Notes under the pieces: model-generated
Told to the model about the DNA's origin: nothing
Seen by the model: only the letters and a program-made list of their open reading frames with translations
The model's database searches: none
Source: Distichodus sexfasciatus
Taxonomy: Eukaryota; Chordata; Actinopteri; Characiformes; Distichodontidae
Assembly: GCA_032718565.1 (NCBI GenBank)
Contig: JAVGVS010000516.1
Span: 124,001 to 188,000 of the forward strand
Length of the DNA stretch: 64,000 nucleotides
Reading direction: 5' to 3'
Translations under genes and position numbers: made by a program
Part shown: positions 35,390-47,674 of the stretch, piece after piece
How positions within the stretch are numbered: the first letter of the stretch is position 1
How the letters are laid out: each line of letters opens with the position of its first letter

Positions 35390-36304
35390 GAGACAAGCTT
35401 AGTTCAGTCTGGTCTCAATGAGACTGCTGTTACGAAAATTCTGACGAGGTTACTGACGTTTGTTTAAAGCCTTTTTTACATCATACTGATGAGTCAAAAC
35501 ATTAAGATCAGCTGTATTACATGTTGCTAGGAATGCAAATGACAAGTTTTAGCATCGAACAATGTTATATTGATTCATTGTACGATGATACAATGTAGGC
35601 TGAAATCATAAAATCTGCTATGACTTCATTTCGATTTGATTCAGTTGAGGAACCAGAGATCGATATGAAAATATGTCTTATTATGATTTAACACAATCAC
35701 TTCAATTCATTACTAAAATCGGTGTGTTCTACTCACAGTACAGCCGTTTACTTGATATTTATTTATTCCCGACGCGCGTCCACAGCGCTATTGTGCCGCG
35801 GCTCTCATATGGAACGCCCTCATGACAAAAATGTACTTCTCTCCCAGAAATGAGTCAAAAATGAGTTATAGGCCAAAACTTCAAAAATTGTCAAAACTTC
35901 AGTATTTCTTTATTTTCCAACGATCAGAAAATATTTAACATTCTATAATGTTAGAGTAAAAATAAATATAGAAAAATGCATTGTTTGTTATCAAGTAATT
36001 TTATTCTATATCCAGATGGATTCCAAATGGATGAAGAAGTGTTTCCACCTGCACTAACCTTGTTGTTCTTCATAGTACTAAGCTATAGAATGTCTCTGCA
36101 TAATAATAACTCTGAATATGAATGTGTTGATGTTCACAGTCTTGTGCAGACATCATTTTGGGAAAAATAAAATGGCTGTTTTTGGTGCGGAAGACTTTGT
36201 GGAACTACTTATTTCACAGGACTCGATAAGATAATTGATAAAGAATTGGATTTACAGGCAGAATCGATAATGATCAAATCAAATCATATCAATTCCCACT
36301 CCCA
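35390..36304 (-). mobile_element. Dispersed repeat plus reversed hAT-like copy
   Basis: 35390-35715 matches 6780-7085. About 35720-36304 is the reverse strand of the 7266 element, including ACTCACAGTACAGCCGTTTACTTG, CATATGGAACGCC, TGGATTCCAAATGG, and the terminal ATCAATTCCCACTCCCA. The other end of the element is missing. Confidence 0.65.
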
Positions 36305-37684
36305 CTGTACATCTAAAGGTCACACAGCCTCTTTTAGAACCATAACCTGAAATTGAATCATTGCGGATAATTGATCCAATCTGAGGTCGTCTTGTGTAAA
36401 TTCAACTCAAGACACCGCTTTCACTTCTGTCCATAACTACCTCATTATCCCACGTAATGATTTACTAAATCGATCTCTCACTTCACACCCTTATGAAAAT
36501 CCAGATGTGAAAAATAAACGCCAAACTGACATCGATTTGATTTACACCAACACACAGCTCTACTGAGGCCTGGCTGGGAGGGGCAGAGAGTACACACAAG
36601 AGGAGAGCGTCGAGAGTGAAAAGGGTCTATAATTATTTATTAAAGTCAAATAAACAGAAGAACAGTCAGCGGTGTAGAGGGGTTGAGAGCAGGGTTTTCC
36701 CGGTGTGTCGACTGTTTCTGAAGGCAGCAACTGCGAGCGAAGCAGTCGCTGTAAAGTGGAATGCGTAGTGAAGGCCTCTTAAAGTCGACAACGTGCTTTT
36801 TATAGGCGCGATTAAAGAAAATTACAGGGTCTGAGTCTACATGATTGTCAGGGACTCGATCGAGCGCTGCGGTTAGGGCGTCTGTCTGGTTCGTGCCATG
36901 TGTGTGCGTTTGTGTGTTGGTGGAAGCGAGAGTGGAAGCTTGAGAGTGAAAGAGAAAGGAGACAGACTTGCATGATCAGGTTTTTTTTTTCATTTTTGGT
37001 TTGAACCTTTGCCCCCCAAATCCCAAGCATGCTTTTAATATGACCCCTAAATGAACTGAAAATGCACAATAATCGCCATAATGTGCCACTTGTAGATATG
37101 GGAGACTTGCTTTAGCATTAAAGTAATTACACATGCCGAAAGGTTTTGCTAGGAATAGCCTCTGCCTTTTGTGCATCATTGACTGTAATAGCATTCATCA
37201 GTCGAAAAATTCTCAAAACATTCCAGAGATGGCTACATTCCCACCTAATTCTTGTGGATTTATTTACCTTTATGCTCAACTCGGTGAGGGTACTATTCAT
37301 GTACCCTCATCTGTGTTACGTTATTAATAAGCTAAAATGTAAACTTAACATGAACTCAAGTCAAGACAGCTGAAAAGCCACTATGTTTAGAGCAGGAGTT
37401 TGGATTATAGTTCTCAGATCTTTGTTAAGATAATAACTGGTTTATAACAGGCAAAGTATTTACTGTGACAATTTTAGAAACCATATGCAAGCAGTTCATA
37501 ATGCCTTTTAGAGCTCTTAAAAAAATGAGACATGCACCTCCTCCAACTCTCATTTAACTGTATACATATTGTTGTGTCACTTGTCAGATCAGAGCCTCTC
37601 CTACAACTGAGAAAATGAGAAGGAAAGTTCATGTCATGAGGTGCATGGTTGATTATTAAACATCAGTGAAAATAAAGATATATT
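36305..37684. other. col22a1 intron 2, nothing recognised
   Basis: Non-coding-looking DNA with a small CpG-richer patch near 36600-36860. Short frames have no splice context. Confidence 0.5.
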
Positions 37685-38160
37685 TTGGCCCATGTCCATC
37701 AAACACGTTTTTTGGCGCTGAGAGGGCCTAGTTTTTATTACAAATCCTATGAGCTTCAGCGTTCCGAGCGTTAAACGCCTTCAACCGGAAAAAAGACGTC
37801 GGTGGAGATGTTTTCACCGCAAGATTTCAAGTTGAAATCCATTCAACTTTTACAACAGCGCTGCGCTCATCAATGTCACTTCTCTCTTGCTAGCCAATCA
37901 AAATCGAGGACATACACAGCCAAGAACTCACAACAACAATGCCGGCGTATCTGGAGCAGCCGGAGAGGCTAACTAGTTCAAGCGCTGCTGCTAATGCCAC
38001 GATGCCGTTTCTCTCCATTGTAAAGATAATCTCTTTATCTGTCGGCAAAAAAAATGAGGCGAACATAATTTATTGCTTGTTTTATGAAGACTTCTCTTGT
38101 TTAACAAATCCAGGTGAAATAAATAACAGTGTTTCACAATATTGCAGCCAGTGTACAGTT
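37685..38160 (+). mobile_element. Diverged DNA-transposon-like segment
   Basis: TTTTTTGGCGCTGAGAGGGCC opens it, resembling the start of the related segment at 31340. A CpG-rich part contains an ATG-led frame of 74 codons (37939-38163) with no known domain. Probably the remains of a transposon, not a host gene. Confidence 0.35.
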
Positions 38161-38226
38161 TAGAAGGGGACGGCTTTTCCCTTGTTTGTCTTTAGTAAAC
38201 TCAGCCATTTGGGCGAGCTGTCTTCG

Positions 38227-38724
38227 GACCGAAATATACTTAATGCTCAGAACGCTTACATGCACGCATCATGGCTGCCACACGTCCACTGCGTTCTTTT
38301 GACGCGTCCTCTGGGCACGTTGTCAGGAAGTAAAACGACATGTGCGCGGGTTGCAGTACCAGCATACATCGGGGTGGCAGTGTGTTCAAGTTTTGGTACG
38401 TGATGTCAGTATCGTTGTTTACTATCAACACGGCTGAACGGTGTCGCCGTCTTTTATGCATCTTCGTAACATCCGAATGCAAATCATTTTTATCTTCAAC
38501 ATCTTTCTTCCCTCATTTCACAGCAAAACCAGACAATATTTTCTCGCACTGCTACTTCTTCCTCTTCTTCTGTCACTTTACGGCAGACTGGACGCTTTTA
38601 TAGTGCACACTGCCACCTGTTGGAATCCTCAAGATTAACGAAAAGTATGTGCGCAAGTATAGTCAGTACAACGCTTGCGTAGCAGCAGCGTACGCGTCAC
38701 GTAGTGTTAAGTATATTTCAGCCC
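38227..38724. mobile_element. Inverted-repeat element, family G
   Basis: The ends ACCGAAATATACTTAATGCTC and GTGTTAAGTATATTTCAGCCC are imperfect inverse complements. The inside is richer in CG and ends with GCACACTGCCACCTGTTGG. No transposase. Confidence 0.6.
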
Positions 38725-38785
38725 TTACAGCCCCTCACAGCCGCGTCAGTGCTGTTCCGTTCATGTCTGGTTGCTTCCCACAATT

Positions 38786-38946
38786 AGCAGTGCGCAGCTT
38801 TTTGGCAGCACCCAGGAAGTAGGGCTTGGGAATGGTACCTTGCTCATGAGTACCTCAGTGGTACCTTTACCGGTCCAGGATTTGAACTGGCAACCTTCAC
38901 ATTACAGTGCGAACATCCTAATCATTACAGTGACAACTGCCCCCAA
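38786..38946 (-). mobile_element. SINE-A copy
   Basis: Reverse order: GGCAGCACCCAGG, GGTACCTTGCTCATGAGTACC, GGTCCAGGATTTGAACTGG (B box), and ACAGTGACAACTGCCCCC (A-box side). The tail half is missing. Confidence 0.75.
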
Positions 38947-40029
38947 AAAATGAATAACATTTTAGCAACAGCTCATGTTGTTGTTAAAACAGTGGGAACT
39001 GATAGAGCATTACACCAGTGCTGCAACTCTCACAGAATATTGGTGTCACAAAGTTCCATGGAGGAATTCTTTATACATTTAGCTGAGTACATACACCGTC
39101 ACAATTATCTTACTAATTACTTAACAAGTAGTATCTGGTAGTAGCAAGAATATGAAATATTACACTAAACTGGATAGAAGCCAGAATATTGTGCAGCTCT
39201 AATTTGTACAGCTGCTCATTCCAGTTTAACACACAGCATCCTTTATTAGCCTCCTTCCTTAGCATTAGCACCGGTGCTTCATCCAAAAATAGCCGATTCT
39301 CACTACGTCTGCCAAAGTATGTAGTGCGGCCGGTGTCACTTTCCCCTGCTGTCACCACAGCTATCATTTAGCCTCTCTAGGCCTTCAAAAAAAACCTCCG
39401 AGGACGCTGGAGCCCAGCAGCGGCAGCAGAGCGTTGGCACGCATCGGCCTTCGAAGCCTGCAGCAGGCTGGAGCCACTGGTTTCACTCCCAGCGTCGACC
39501 GTCAAGCAACCTGCAATCATAAATAACCGCCCTGTCCTCGTGGCCAGAAAGAGAATGATGGATGGCAGATCGACTTATTGTCGCTGCAGAAAACTTGTGG
39601 TGCTGGTAACCGTGGCCGCGGTGGGGAAAGTTCCAATAAACCTTTCGTAAAATGAGTTTCCTGTGCCAGGAATGTTAAGCAAGGATGTCCACGTTAAGGT
39701 GTAAAGGTGTAAGACTTTGTGCGTGACATTGTTTGTATTTTGTTTGTTGTTTGATGGAAGGGAAATATAATGGGAGACTGCTGGACTATACAAGGAAAAA
39801 CACACATCGGTTTGGTGCAAATGAGCTCTGTCAGTTTTGTAATGAAATTTCTTAATAATTCATGTCATTATTATAATTTAAAAGTATGCCTTAATGATCA
39901 CAGAACTCATACACTACTATGAGTCCAGCAGAATAAATAATTAATGTACAATCTTCTGGGGTGTTGTTAATCACAAGTTTCATCACAACAGCATATATAA
40001 TCACACACATACGCACACGAGAGATTGAT
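38947..40029. other. col22a1 intron 2, no exon seen
   Basis: 39380-39640 is GC-richer and free of obvious repeats (AGCAGCGGCAGCAGAGCG, CCTGCAGCAGGCTGG). It could be a regulatory element, but no exon frame with splice sites is visible. The remainder is AT-rich. Confidence 0.45.
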
Positions 40030-40095
40030 CAGATTTTTATTTTATTTTATAATGTTAGAAAGTAATCAATAGGAAAGAAGAACTATAAAAAGATT

Positions 40096-40133
<38 letters not shown>

Positions 40134-40423
40134 AAAAACAATGAAAATGAAGAATTACTGGTGTTTTGCTAATTTTGAACCACTTTTGGTACTTTTGGCA
40201 CTCCCTGAGGAGAACTACATTTCCTCGGCTAATCCCCTGCACAATAATTTTAACGCCCGGAATAAACGCCGAATATCTCAATAAATGGCGGTATTGTGAG
40301 TAGAATGCTGTTTGTTGTTATTTTTTAGCTAAAATAAAGGGGGAGATTTGACTGAACTGTAGCATTCTAGCGAGTAATGTCACTCGCGCACTCTCATGAA
40401 CAACGCTGGTGTTTACATCGCGG
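40030..40423 (+). mobile_element. hAT-like fragment with (AT)n
   Basis: The forward-orientation middle of the 7266 element: ATGAAGAATTACTGGTGTTTTGC, ACTACATTTCCTC, TGTGAGTAGAATGCTG and GTTTACATCGCGG. An AT microsatellite sits at 40101-40129. Confidence 0.6.
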
Positions 40424-40787
40424 TAACAAGGATCTATACTCTGCCTATGAGTACCTCAGTTGTCCTCGAACTGGCAACTTTCCCGTCACAGGGCTAAGCG
40501 TTACGCTACCAACTGCTCCATTTGGCTTTTTGTGAAAGTGAGTGATTATTTGTCATTGTGAACACACCACAGCTCACACAGTGCACCACAACCAAATGTG
40601 ACCTATGCATTTGACCCATCCGTGAAGGAGCAGTGGGCAGCTAACAAGGGAAGCGCCCGGGAAGCAGTGCTCGGGGACGGTACCTTGCTAATGAATACCT
40701 CAGTGGTAACTTACCAGTCCTCGATTCGATCCTGTGACCTTCTGATCATGGGCGAACACTCTACCGTTACGCCACCATCTGCCCCTC
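40424..40787 (-). mobile_element. Two adjacent SINE-A copies
   Basis: 40424-40520 is a head-only piece (ATGAGTACCTCAGT to GCTACCAACTGCTCCA). 40533-40787 is complete, from AAGTGAGTGATTATTTGTCATTG to CTACCGTTACGCCACCATCTGCCCC. Both lie on the minus strand, 12 bases apart, possibly a duplication. Confidence 0.75.
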
Positions 40788-41087
40788 TTTTTTATTTATC
40801 CCATTTTTATTCATGAGTGCAACCAGACATTTAAATAAATAGATTTTACAAATAGACCCCTGTTCATTATAAAGATGATGTTACAATACAATTTGGACTA
40901 ATGCTATGGACTCGCTTTGTTACTGAGTTGATGTATCGATTGAAATCAATGTATCATTACTTCCCTGCACATAAGAAATGCAGTTTTCTAATTCTACACT
41001 GCCTACCAAAGGAATAACTAAAATAATAAATAAATAAAAGAAACAGATCATATTAAAAGGATAAAATGAAAATCTGTATCATTAAAC

Positions 41088-41212
41088 ACTGGTTTCTTGC
41101 CCACAGATCAAGCCTAGTCTTGAACTAAGTTGTAGTACCAATTGAGATTCACTATTCAAACTCAAAGATAGTCTGAAGTACAGCTTAATCCTAGCTTAAT
41201 TCTGGCCCATAT
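41088..41212. mobile_element. Palindromic MITE copy
   Basis: TTCTTGCCCACAGATCAAGCCTAGTCTTGAACTAAG has its reverse arm near ACAGCTTAATCC. Same family as 26.65 kb. Confidence 0.55.
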
Positions 41213-41339
41213 GGGATGTCAGTGATCTGGGTAAAACTTTTCCCATTGTTTCTAATGCCAAACTCACAGAAACAGTATAATTACTACACCACCAGCTTTT
41301 ATATTCTCATTACCTCCTTTTGTTTCACCTTCGTCCCTC

Positions 41340-41700
41340 TATTGATATAGATGATGGTTTAGATTAGCATGAGGAAGCTGTATTGCTGCACCTGACTGAC
41401 ATTTTGCTTTTGGCAGAAGAACAATAAAATGTAAAGGGTGTGAGGACAGGGGTTTATCTCCCCACTTCCACATCCATCTGGAGGGTCCAGCTGTCTTTAA
41501 TGACGTCTTAAAATATCACATGAAATTAATCCCATTTGAAAGCTGCTGTTGTGCATATTCAGCTGTTTGGGTGCTGGGCCCCTGAGGGCCATTAGGAGGC
41601 TGATTATTATTCCCCTCATCCTTTGGCGCAGGAACATTTAGCCGTATTATGAAGACACCCACAAGGCAGCCTTTTGCTTCAGAATTTTATGCAAACAGTG
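41340..41700. promoter_or_regulatory. Candidate conserved non-coding element
   Basis: About 360 bp without repeat motifs and without an open frame. It contains TAATGACGTCTTAAAAT (CRE-like), two CAGCTG E-boxes, TGAAATTAATCCC and TATGCAAA (octamer-like). Its position is about 0.7 kb upstream of exon 3 in intron 2. Regulatory function is only a guess. Confidence 0.25.
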
Positions 41701-42315
41701 CTTCCATAAATACTTATGTCCAAATAGGCTGTCAAGAGTGAATTGAATGAATATAAGGAGGTTATGCATGGCTTAAGCTATTATAGTGAGAGGATTTTGA
41801 GAAATTGTATATTTTAATTTAAAGATAATAATGCTTTATTTTACTGTTATAAAGTGTATTGTATAAATTAAAAAATCTAAATATGAAAAAATGCTTGTTA
41901 GCATGGCATACTACATTAATTAAATTTCTGAATACACGAATAATGTTTGTATAAAAAATTAAATGTAAAAATTTGTTACAGTTATAAAATGTATAACATG
42001 TATGTAACATTATATATAACAATATCTCATGAGATTAATATTGGTATTGTGAGTAATGATTTTCTGAGCATTCTATATACTTTACAATATTACTTTTATA
42101 ATTTTAATAAATAAGTGAGATTTAAATATTAATTTTGGGTGATTCCTGAAAAAGGTGGACTTGCACTATGAGAATTACATTCTAAAATGAACTTTTAATA
42201 CAAGCAGCTCTATGGTTCGTGCAAATGCCAGTGCAAAAGCCAAACATGCTGTAAATAAAATCTCCAAACATGTTCACCACAATGTCCTAACAGTTTATGT
42301 CTCTCTTCTGTGCAG

Positions 42316-42396
42316 ACGTCCTGTGCCCCAACATGAAAGTGCAGCCGGAACAGTTCAGGTCCAACAGCACCAGCGCCGGCCAAAAGGAAGTTCCAG
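42316..42396 (+). CDS. col22a1: col22a1 exon 3: linker between vWA and TSPN
   Basis: An isolated 81-nt exon, phase 1 to phase 1, between introns of 13.3 and 13.1 kb. It encodes NVLCPNMKVQPEQF and a Ser/Thr/Asn-rich stretch ending KEVP, residues about 220-246. The opening NVLCP is the collagen XXII sequence that follows the A domain. Acceptor TCTTCTGTGCAG; donor GTGACT. A (CA)n tract begins 42 bases after the donor. It is identified by phase, splice sites and agreement with COL22A1 from memory. Confidence 0.88.
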
Positions 42397-43424
42397 GTGA
42401 CTTACCTCTTTCTACTCTCTTCCTCACATCCAGCTTCTACACACACACACACACACACATTGATTTCAGGTGATACCACTTTTGGGTGGTATCTCAGGAA
42501 AAAGAATCTGCAGAGATTTAAAAGTTGCATTAGGGTTGTTAATTAAAAAGGACAGTCGGATGATTATCTTTATCAACCTGCTAACTTCGTTCTTAATTTT
42601 ATAAGTCTTTTTTTTTTGCTCAAACCGAAAAAGGTTATAAGAAAACGAATGTAATAAACCTTCATTAATCAGACTCTGATTATATAGGAGTGCCAGTCAA
42701 AAAGAGATCGCCCATAACTTGGTCAGTCAAGTTAAGTATTATTTGTAAAATTTAAAGCACAGGCACAAAGGCACTGGTTGAAAAACCTTCAGACTGTCCA
42801 AAAATGTTTAATGGTGATCGTGGTCTATTGGTCAGGACACTCGCCTCTGCGTTCCATTTGCCATTAATGCCCACCTTCCAAATAGTTTTCCAAAGGCTGA
42901 AGTCGAAAGGGATGACATGCACGCCCCTGTTACTCGGAAACCCGACCAAATATCTCGGAGCAAGCACAGAGGACCCTGAGTTCAGAATCCAAGATGTCTG
43001 CTCAGTGTAAAGACTGTAATAAATGCTTTGATTTTTAAAAATGTTTAAACACTTTAGTGTTGTTTGTGTCTAACTTGGCTGTGTACATAATGCAGTGTTG
43101 TTGTAGTGGATAGACGTGTTGCTACGGTCATGTAATACGTGAAATAACGTGTTATGTGTCGTTTATCAAGGGGCGATGCTAAATTGGTTGGTCGATGTTT
43201 CTAAAAACAAATGACTAGCTTTAGTTAGACGAACAGAAAAGCGAACAGGGTCAGTAACTCAAGACGGTACATTCAGATAAACAGTAAGCAACATGTGTGT
43301 AAATCTTCATTCAACTTCTATCCAATCCTTCTTGTGGTAAATGAAACGATTCCAATTCGGTTTCCCCAGCTTTAGCGGATATGACGTATCTTCGTCCACT
43401 GAATCCTGGATGTAATGGCAAATG
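42397..43424. other. col22a1 intron 3 start, no exon
   Basis: (AC)n at 42439-42459. Around 42810-42845, GATCGTGGTCTATTGGTC resembles the 5' half of a tRNA but lacks the 3' half. The 68-codon frame over 42804-43010 has no domain or splice support. Confidence 0.5.
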
Positions 43425-43583
43425 AATCCAGCATGAGTCATGGGTTCAAATCACCATTGGGCCCCTAACCAATGTCCTTAACCCTAAATTGCTCCATTCA
43501 GATTGTCACTACAATTAGGAAAAGGAAGTTGCTCTGGTTATGAGCGTCTGCTCAATGCCGTAAATGTAAATGTAAAGGTGTGA
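43425..43583 (+). mobile_element. SINE-C, diverged
   Basis: GAGTCATGGGTTCAAATCACC, CCTTAACCCTAAATTGCTC, and the end GAGCGTCTGCTCAATGCCGTAAATGTAAATG. Confidence 0.65.
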
Positions 43584-43724
43584 TGGGAAATATGATAATC
43601 ACTTTGTAGCTAAATTAATTCTGGTCCAACATATGAGCAAAGGTACAGGATCTTTTTAACTTACAGTGCATTTAATATGTAGATAATAGTGATTTATGCA
43701 TCTTACAGTGATGCTGACAGTCAG

Positions 43725-44045
43725 TCCCTCCGTGATGCCGGCCTTTTTAAGAGTAGAATGCTGGAAATGCCTGATTTTGCTGCAGGTTTTCTAAAAAATT
43801 GCATTAAAAGCAGTGTTTTTAGGTATTTTGTTGCAATAAAGTTGCGGGAGCAAGTCAAAGTTATGGAAACACTTAAGTATTCTTTTAACAATTAGTTAAG
43901 ACGGTATGAACAAAACCACTATTATTTTGCCAATCATTAATCATTTAGTTATTTTTAAGGTAAATGTGAGCGTTTTTATCACACGTTTTCTGCGTCTTCT
44001 AAACGTAACAAGGAAGTAGGTTCACTGACGTATGACTCGACGTTT
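43725..44045 (-). mobile_element. Family E element, SINE-free relative
   Basis: Reverse complement of parts of 20441-21314, for example TTGCGGGAGCAAGTCAAAG, AACAAAACCACTATTATTTT, AAGGTAAATGTGAGCG and CACACGTTTTCTGCGTCTTCTAAACG. The SINE-B present in the other copy is absent between these segments. Confidence 0.65.
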
Positions 44046-44666
44046 ATCTCAACGTTTATTTACGACTCCAACCTTAATCTACAATCTGCAAACACTATTT
44101 TTTTTCAAAAGGAATAAAACAATCCAGATAAGATAATGGCACCATTATTAAAAGTTTGTTTATTTGTTTCATGGCAGTTTCCATCACCACCTGTAGTTTC
44201 TTGGGAAATACATCCCTCAGACTTAAAGATTGAGGTGAAAAAGTTTTAAAGTGGAGAGACAGGCGCAGAGGACAGTAAGTCATTTTTCCACTGTTCTGAG
44301 AGCTGTAGAGTCAGTACTCAGCTTCGGGGACAGGTGGATGTTTGTTTTGAGCTACTACAGGGGATTTGAGGTTCTGTGAGAAAAACACCCACTCAACCGC
44401 CGCAGATTAGGAGTTAAAACAGACCCACACACAGAGAGCGAGAGAGAGAGAGAGAGAGAAGAGGAGAGGGTACGATTATACAGCATGTGCCATTCCAGTC
44501 TCTATAGGAATGAACGCAACATTCAAGACAAAACAGGATTCTCTGTCATCGGTTTCTGAACCATGTGCTTAAGTATTTGGCTCTCAAATAAGAGAGGTTG
44601 TCTGAGTTTTTTATATGTTCAAATCTTTAATAAAGTTGGTTGACCAAGAGGCATTTTAGAAAGTAT
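44046..44666. other. col22a1 intron 3, no exon
   Basis: A GA microsatellite at 44440-44460 is the only structured sequence seen. Confidence 0.5.
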
Positions 44667-44834
44667 AAGTGAAAGTGAGTGGTTATTTGTCATTGTGACC
44701 TCTGCATCTGACCCATCTGTGGAGGAGCAGTGGCAGTTACCATGGGCAGCACCCTGAAGTAGTGCTTGGGGACAGTAATTCTCGTTGGGATTCAAAACAG
44801 TGACCTTTCAATCATTGCACTATCAACTGCCCCA
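44667..44834 (-). mobile_element. SINE-A copy, shortened
   Basis: AAGTGAGTGGTTATTTGTCATTG, GGAGGAGCAGTGGCAG, TGCTTGGGGACAG and CACTATCAACTGCCCC. The B-box half is diverged. A (TAA)n run follows. Confidence 0.7.
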
Positions 44835-45357
44835 ATAATAATACAATAATAATAATAATAATAATAGCCAGTAAACCTATAAATACAATAAATAAAGAAA
44901 CTTGCAGCAGTGAAGATTTGCAGCAGATCTGGGAATTAGTTGTTGGCATTTTCTTTGAAACTGCTGAGCTCCAGTGCTGCTGTAAATGGATTTGGTTTTC
45001 TGTTGGTGTGTGTTGTGTAAATAGCACAGTTCATGTCGAGACTAAATAATTGTTCATTTGCTCAGAACCTCCTTGAAGTTTAGATTATCAAATGGTGCCG
45101 AGTATATCAGATAATACTCTCCCAAGTAAGCATCGCGGTTGTTGCTTCACAGTAAATTAGACATTCTCATACACCTCTGTAGTTACGTCCTACGGGAAAT
45201 TACATGCTGTTTGCGTGAGACATTGCTTTTCAGTTCTTTTTTTTTTTCCAACAAGAAAAGCTGCTTTTTATTTTTCATGCAACCACCTATGTCTCATCTG
45301 AGAGACTAAGAGGTTCAGCAGAAGCACTAAGAAAATCTTTGCAAGCTGTATTTGGAG

Positions 45358-45620
45358 GCGTGCATCGGTGGCAGTGGTTAGCGCCAAGGTTTCAGTGAGA
45401 AGGCTGAGCCTGTGTGAAGCCAACGCCCCAGGTTTGCGGAGCGCCATCCGGTGCTCTTCTTTCCTCCCACAGTCCAAAAGCATGCAATATAGGTTAATTG
45501 GCGATTCTAAATTGGCCACATAAGATGTAAATGTGAGTGTGGATTGTGTAAGTATGTGTGTCCTGCGGTGTGTTGGAAGTTTCAATCAGATAATAAAATG
45601 AATGAATGAATGAATGAATG
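45358..45620 (+). mobile_element. SINE-B, internally deleted
   Basis: CGGTGGCAGTGGTTAGCGCC, TTCCTCCCACAGTCCAAAAGC, TAATTGGCGATTCTAAATTGG and TCCTGCGGTGTGTTGG, ending in (GAAT)n at 45599-45620. Confidence 0.75.
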
Positions 45621-47674
45621 TTGTATTGACTGTGTGAATGTAACAGATGTATAACATTGTTCACCTCCACATTAAGACAATTCTAAAATTTGTGATTGAT
45701 AATAGTTAACTGATAATAATTTCCATACTACTCCACAACTACAAACACAAAAGAGAGACACTTAATTACAACACTGTATTTAGCGCATTTAGGAGTCTGT
45801 GGACTTGGTAGAAGAGAACACAAATATATACATATATATAATGACTATGACCAGAATGTGGATTGAGTATACTGAAATTGCAGAATTTTATTGCTGCGAC
45901 TTACCTGAAGCAGGGCAGCACACAACCCAAACGCTGTTGTTTGTTTTCAGTCTTACTTGATGCAGATACTAATTATCTTTGTCAAGGATTTAAGTGTATA
46001 AACATGTTGGCATTTATTCAATGTAATTATGTCTTATGTAAAAGTTTTATATATCTACCACTAAATATTTCTTAAAAGGACCTATAAAATATAAAAATAT
46101 AAAAAATCTTTTAACATATTTGATCATTTGAAGGAAATGATAACTTGCATGCTCCATCTACGGCCAAGACATGTAATAAGGACAACACATTCCCATTATA
46201 GTCTGGACAGCTGGTTCTAGAGCAGTGCTATAATATTTATGTGGCACCACTTTCCTCTCCAAAGTTAGGTTTCCAACCTCTAAAAACTTTGATTGAATCC
46301 TTTCAAACACTAAAGTAGGGTGGTGCAATATAGTGATTCAAAATAAAACTTTAAGTAACATTTGTTCGGAGGGTACAGCAACCAGAAAGGTTACGTGGTG
46401 CACAAATCTCATGACTTCAAACTTGTCACCAGTCTTGCTGGTATTCTACCAATTATGGGTGTAATCCAAACTGAACCCCCCAAGCCCTCAAATGGTTATT
46501 GGTCAATCTTCCCCCCAGGCCCAACCCAACGCCATGCCTGACTATAAGTAATAAGGTTTATTACAAGTATAGTTTGATAACAATATCTTAGCATTATAAT
46601 TCAGAAAGTTACTGCCATCAAGGTATTTTTAAAATATATTGGTTCAATCATACTTTTTGACATTTATTATTGCATTATTAGCCAGAGAATGGCAGGTAAC
46701 TCTAATTATTCAATTATGAAAGGCAACTTAATAATAAAAAAAGTCAAGTCTTTAATAACATAGTTTATTATACTAGTATGGCAGATCTAAATCGATATAT
46801 GTATCAGCTCCTCTTCTGAAATTATTTTGTCTTGCAAAGCAAGATGCTACAGAGCCCCTAAAAGAACTAGTGAGAAAAACATGTGTCCACTTTCTGCTAC
46901 TTGTGTAATAACTCTGTCAACATTGACTTTATTGTTTTCATATAGCAACATAAAATTCATCCACCTGATATTCTTATCATGTCTTTACAAGTAAAAGACA
47001 TTGATCAAGGTACAAAATCATCAAGATAAGTCTGCTTTAAAGACAAAGCAAATTCTGAGCACTGAAAACATCTTCTATAAGTTCTTCAGAACAAATTTTA
47101 GGAGCAATCTCCTTTGACTTTTAAAAAACATTCTCAAATGTACCATGTCACAGCAACTTTTTATAGAGCACATTTGAAAATAACTAAGTTGATCAAGTGG
47201 TTTATAAATCTATAAAATAATTACCGATAAAATGAAATAGTAAAATAAACTTAAAATAAAATAGAATAAAATAGCAAATTAAAATACAGTTTTGTAGAGA
47301 CCACATCACTTTATTTCTGATTAAATGGTTTTTACAATTTGTGGCTGTGTGTCTCTCAGATAGTGAATATGGTCCACAAGTCTGCATTCTCATAAAAGAG
47401 ATCTGAGCAGCAAAATTGAATCAGCTGTTATAAAACAGAATTGCAGCAGGATGCCAGGTATTGCGACTGCTTTTCTTATTTTTTCACAGACCTGCAACTA
47501 CAACAGCTCATAAAAGAATAAATATAATGTACATTTTACACTCCAAACTGTGTTGCAAACAGTAAACAGAAAAAGTGATGTGTCTGATTTTTTCCAGGAG
47601 CCAAATTTCCTCACTGTTGGTTAAAGTTTTGAAGCAGACTCTCTTAGCAAAAGTAGTTTATTCAAGTATACACC
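45621..47674. other. col22a1 intron 3, AT-rich, nothing recognised
   Basis: Two kilobases of AT-rich sequence with no repeat family member, exon or microsatellite of note. Confidence 0.5.

Noticed and set aside
37939..38163. 74-codon frame starting MPAYLEQPERL
   Set aside because: It lies in a CpG-rich repeat-like segment without domain or splice signals. Possibly a transposon relic, not called as a gene.
42804..42845. tRNA-like 5' half (GTGGTCTATTGGTC)
   Set aside because: No matching 3' half, T arm or acceptor strand follows. At most a retroposed fragment.
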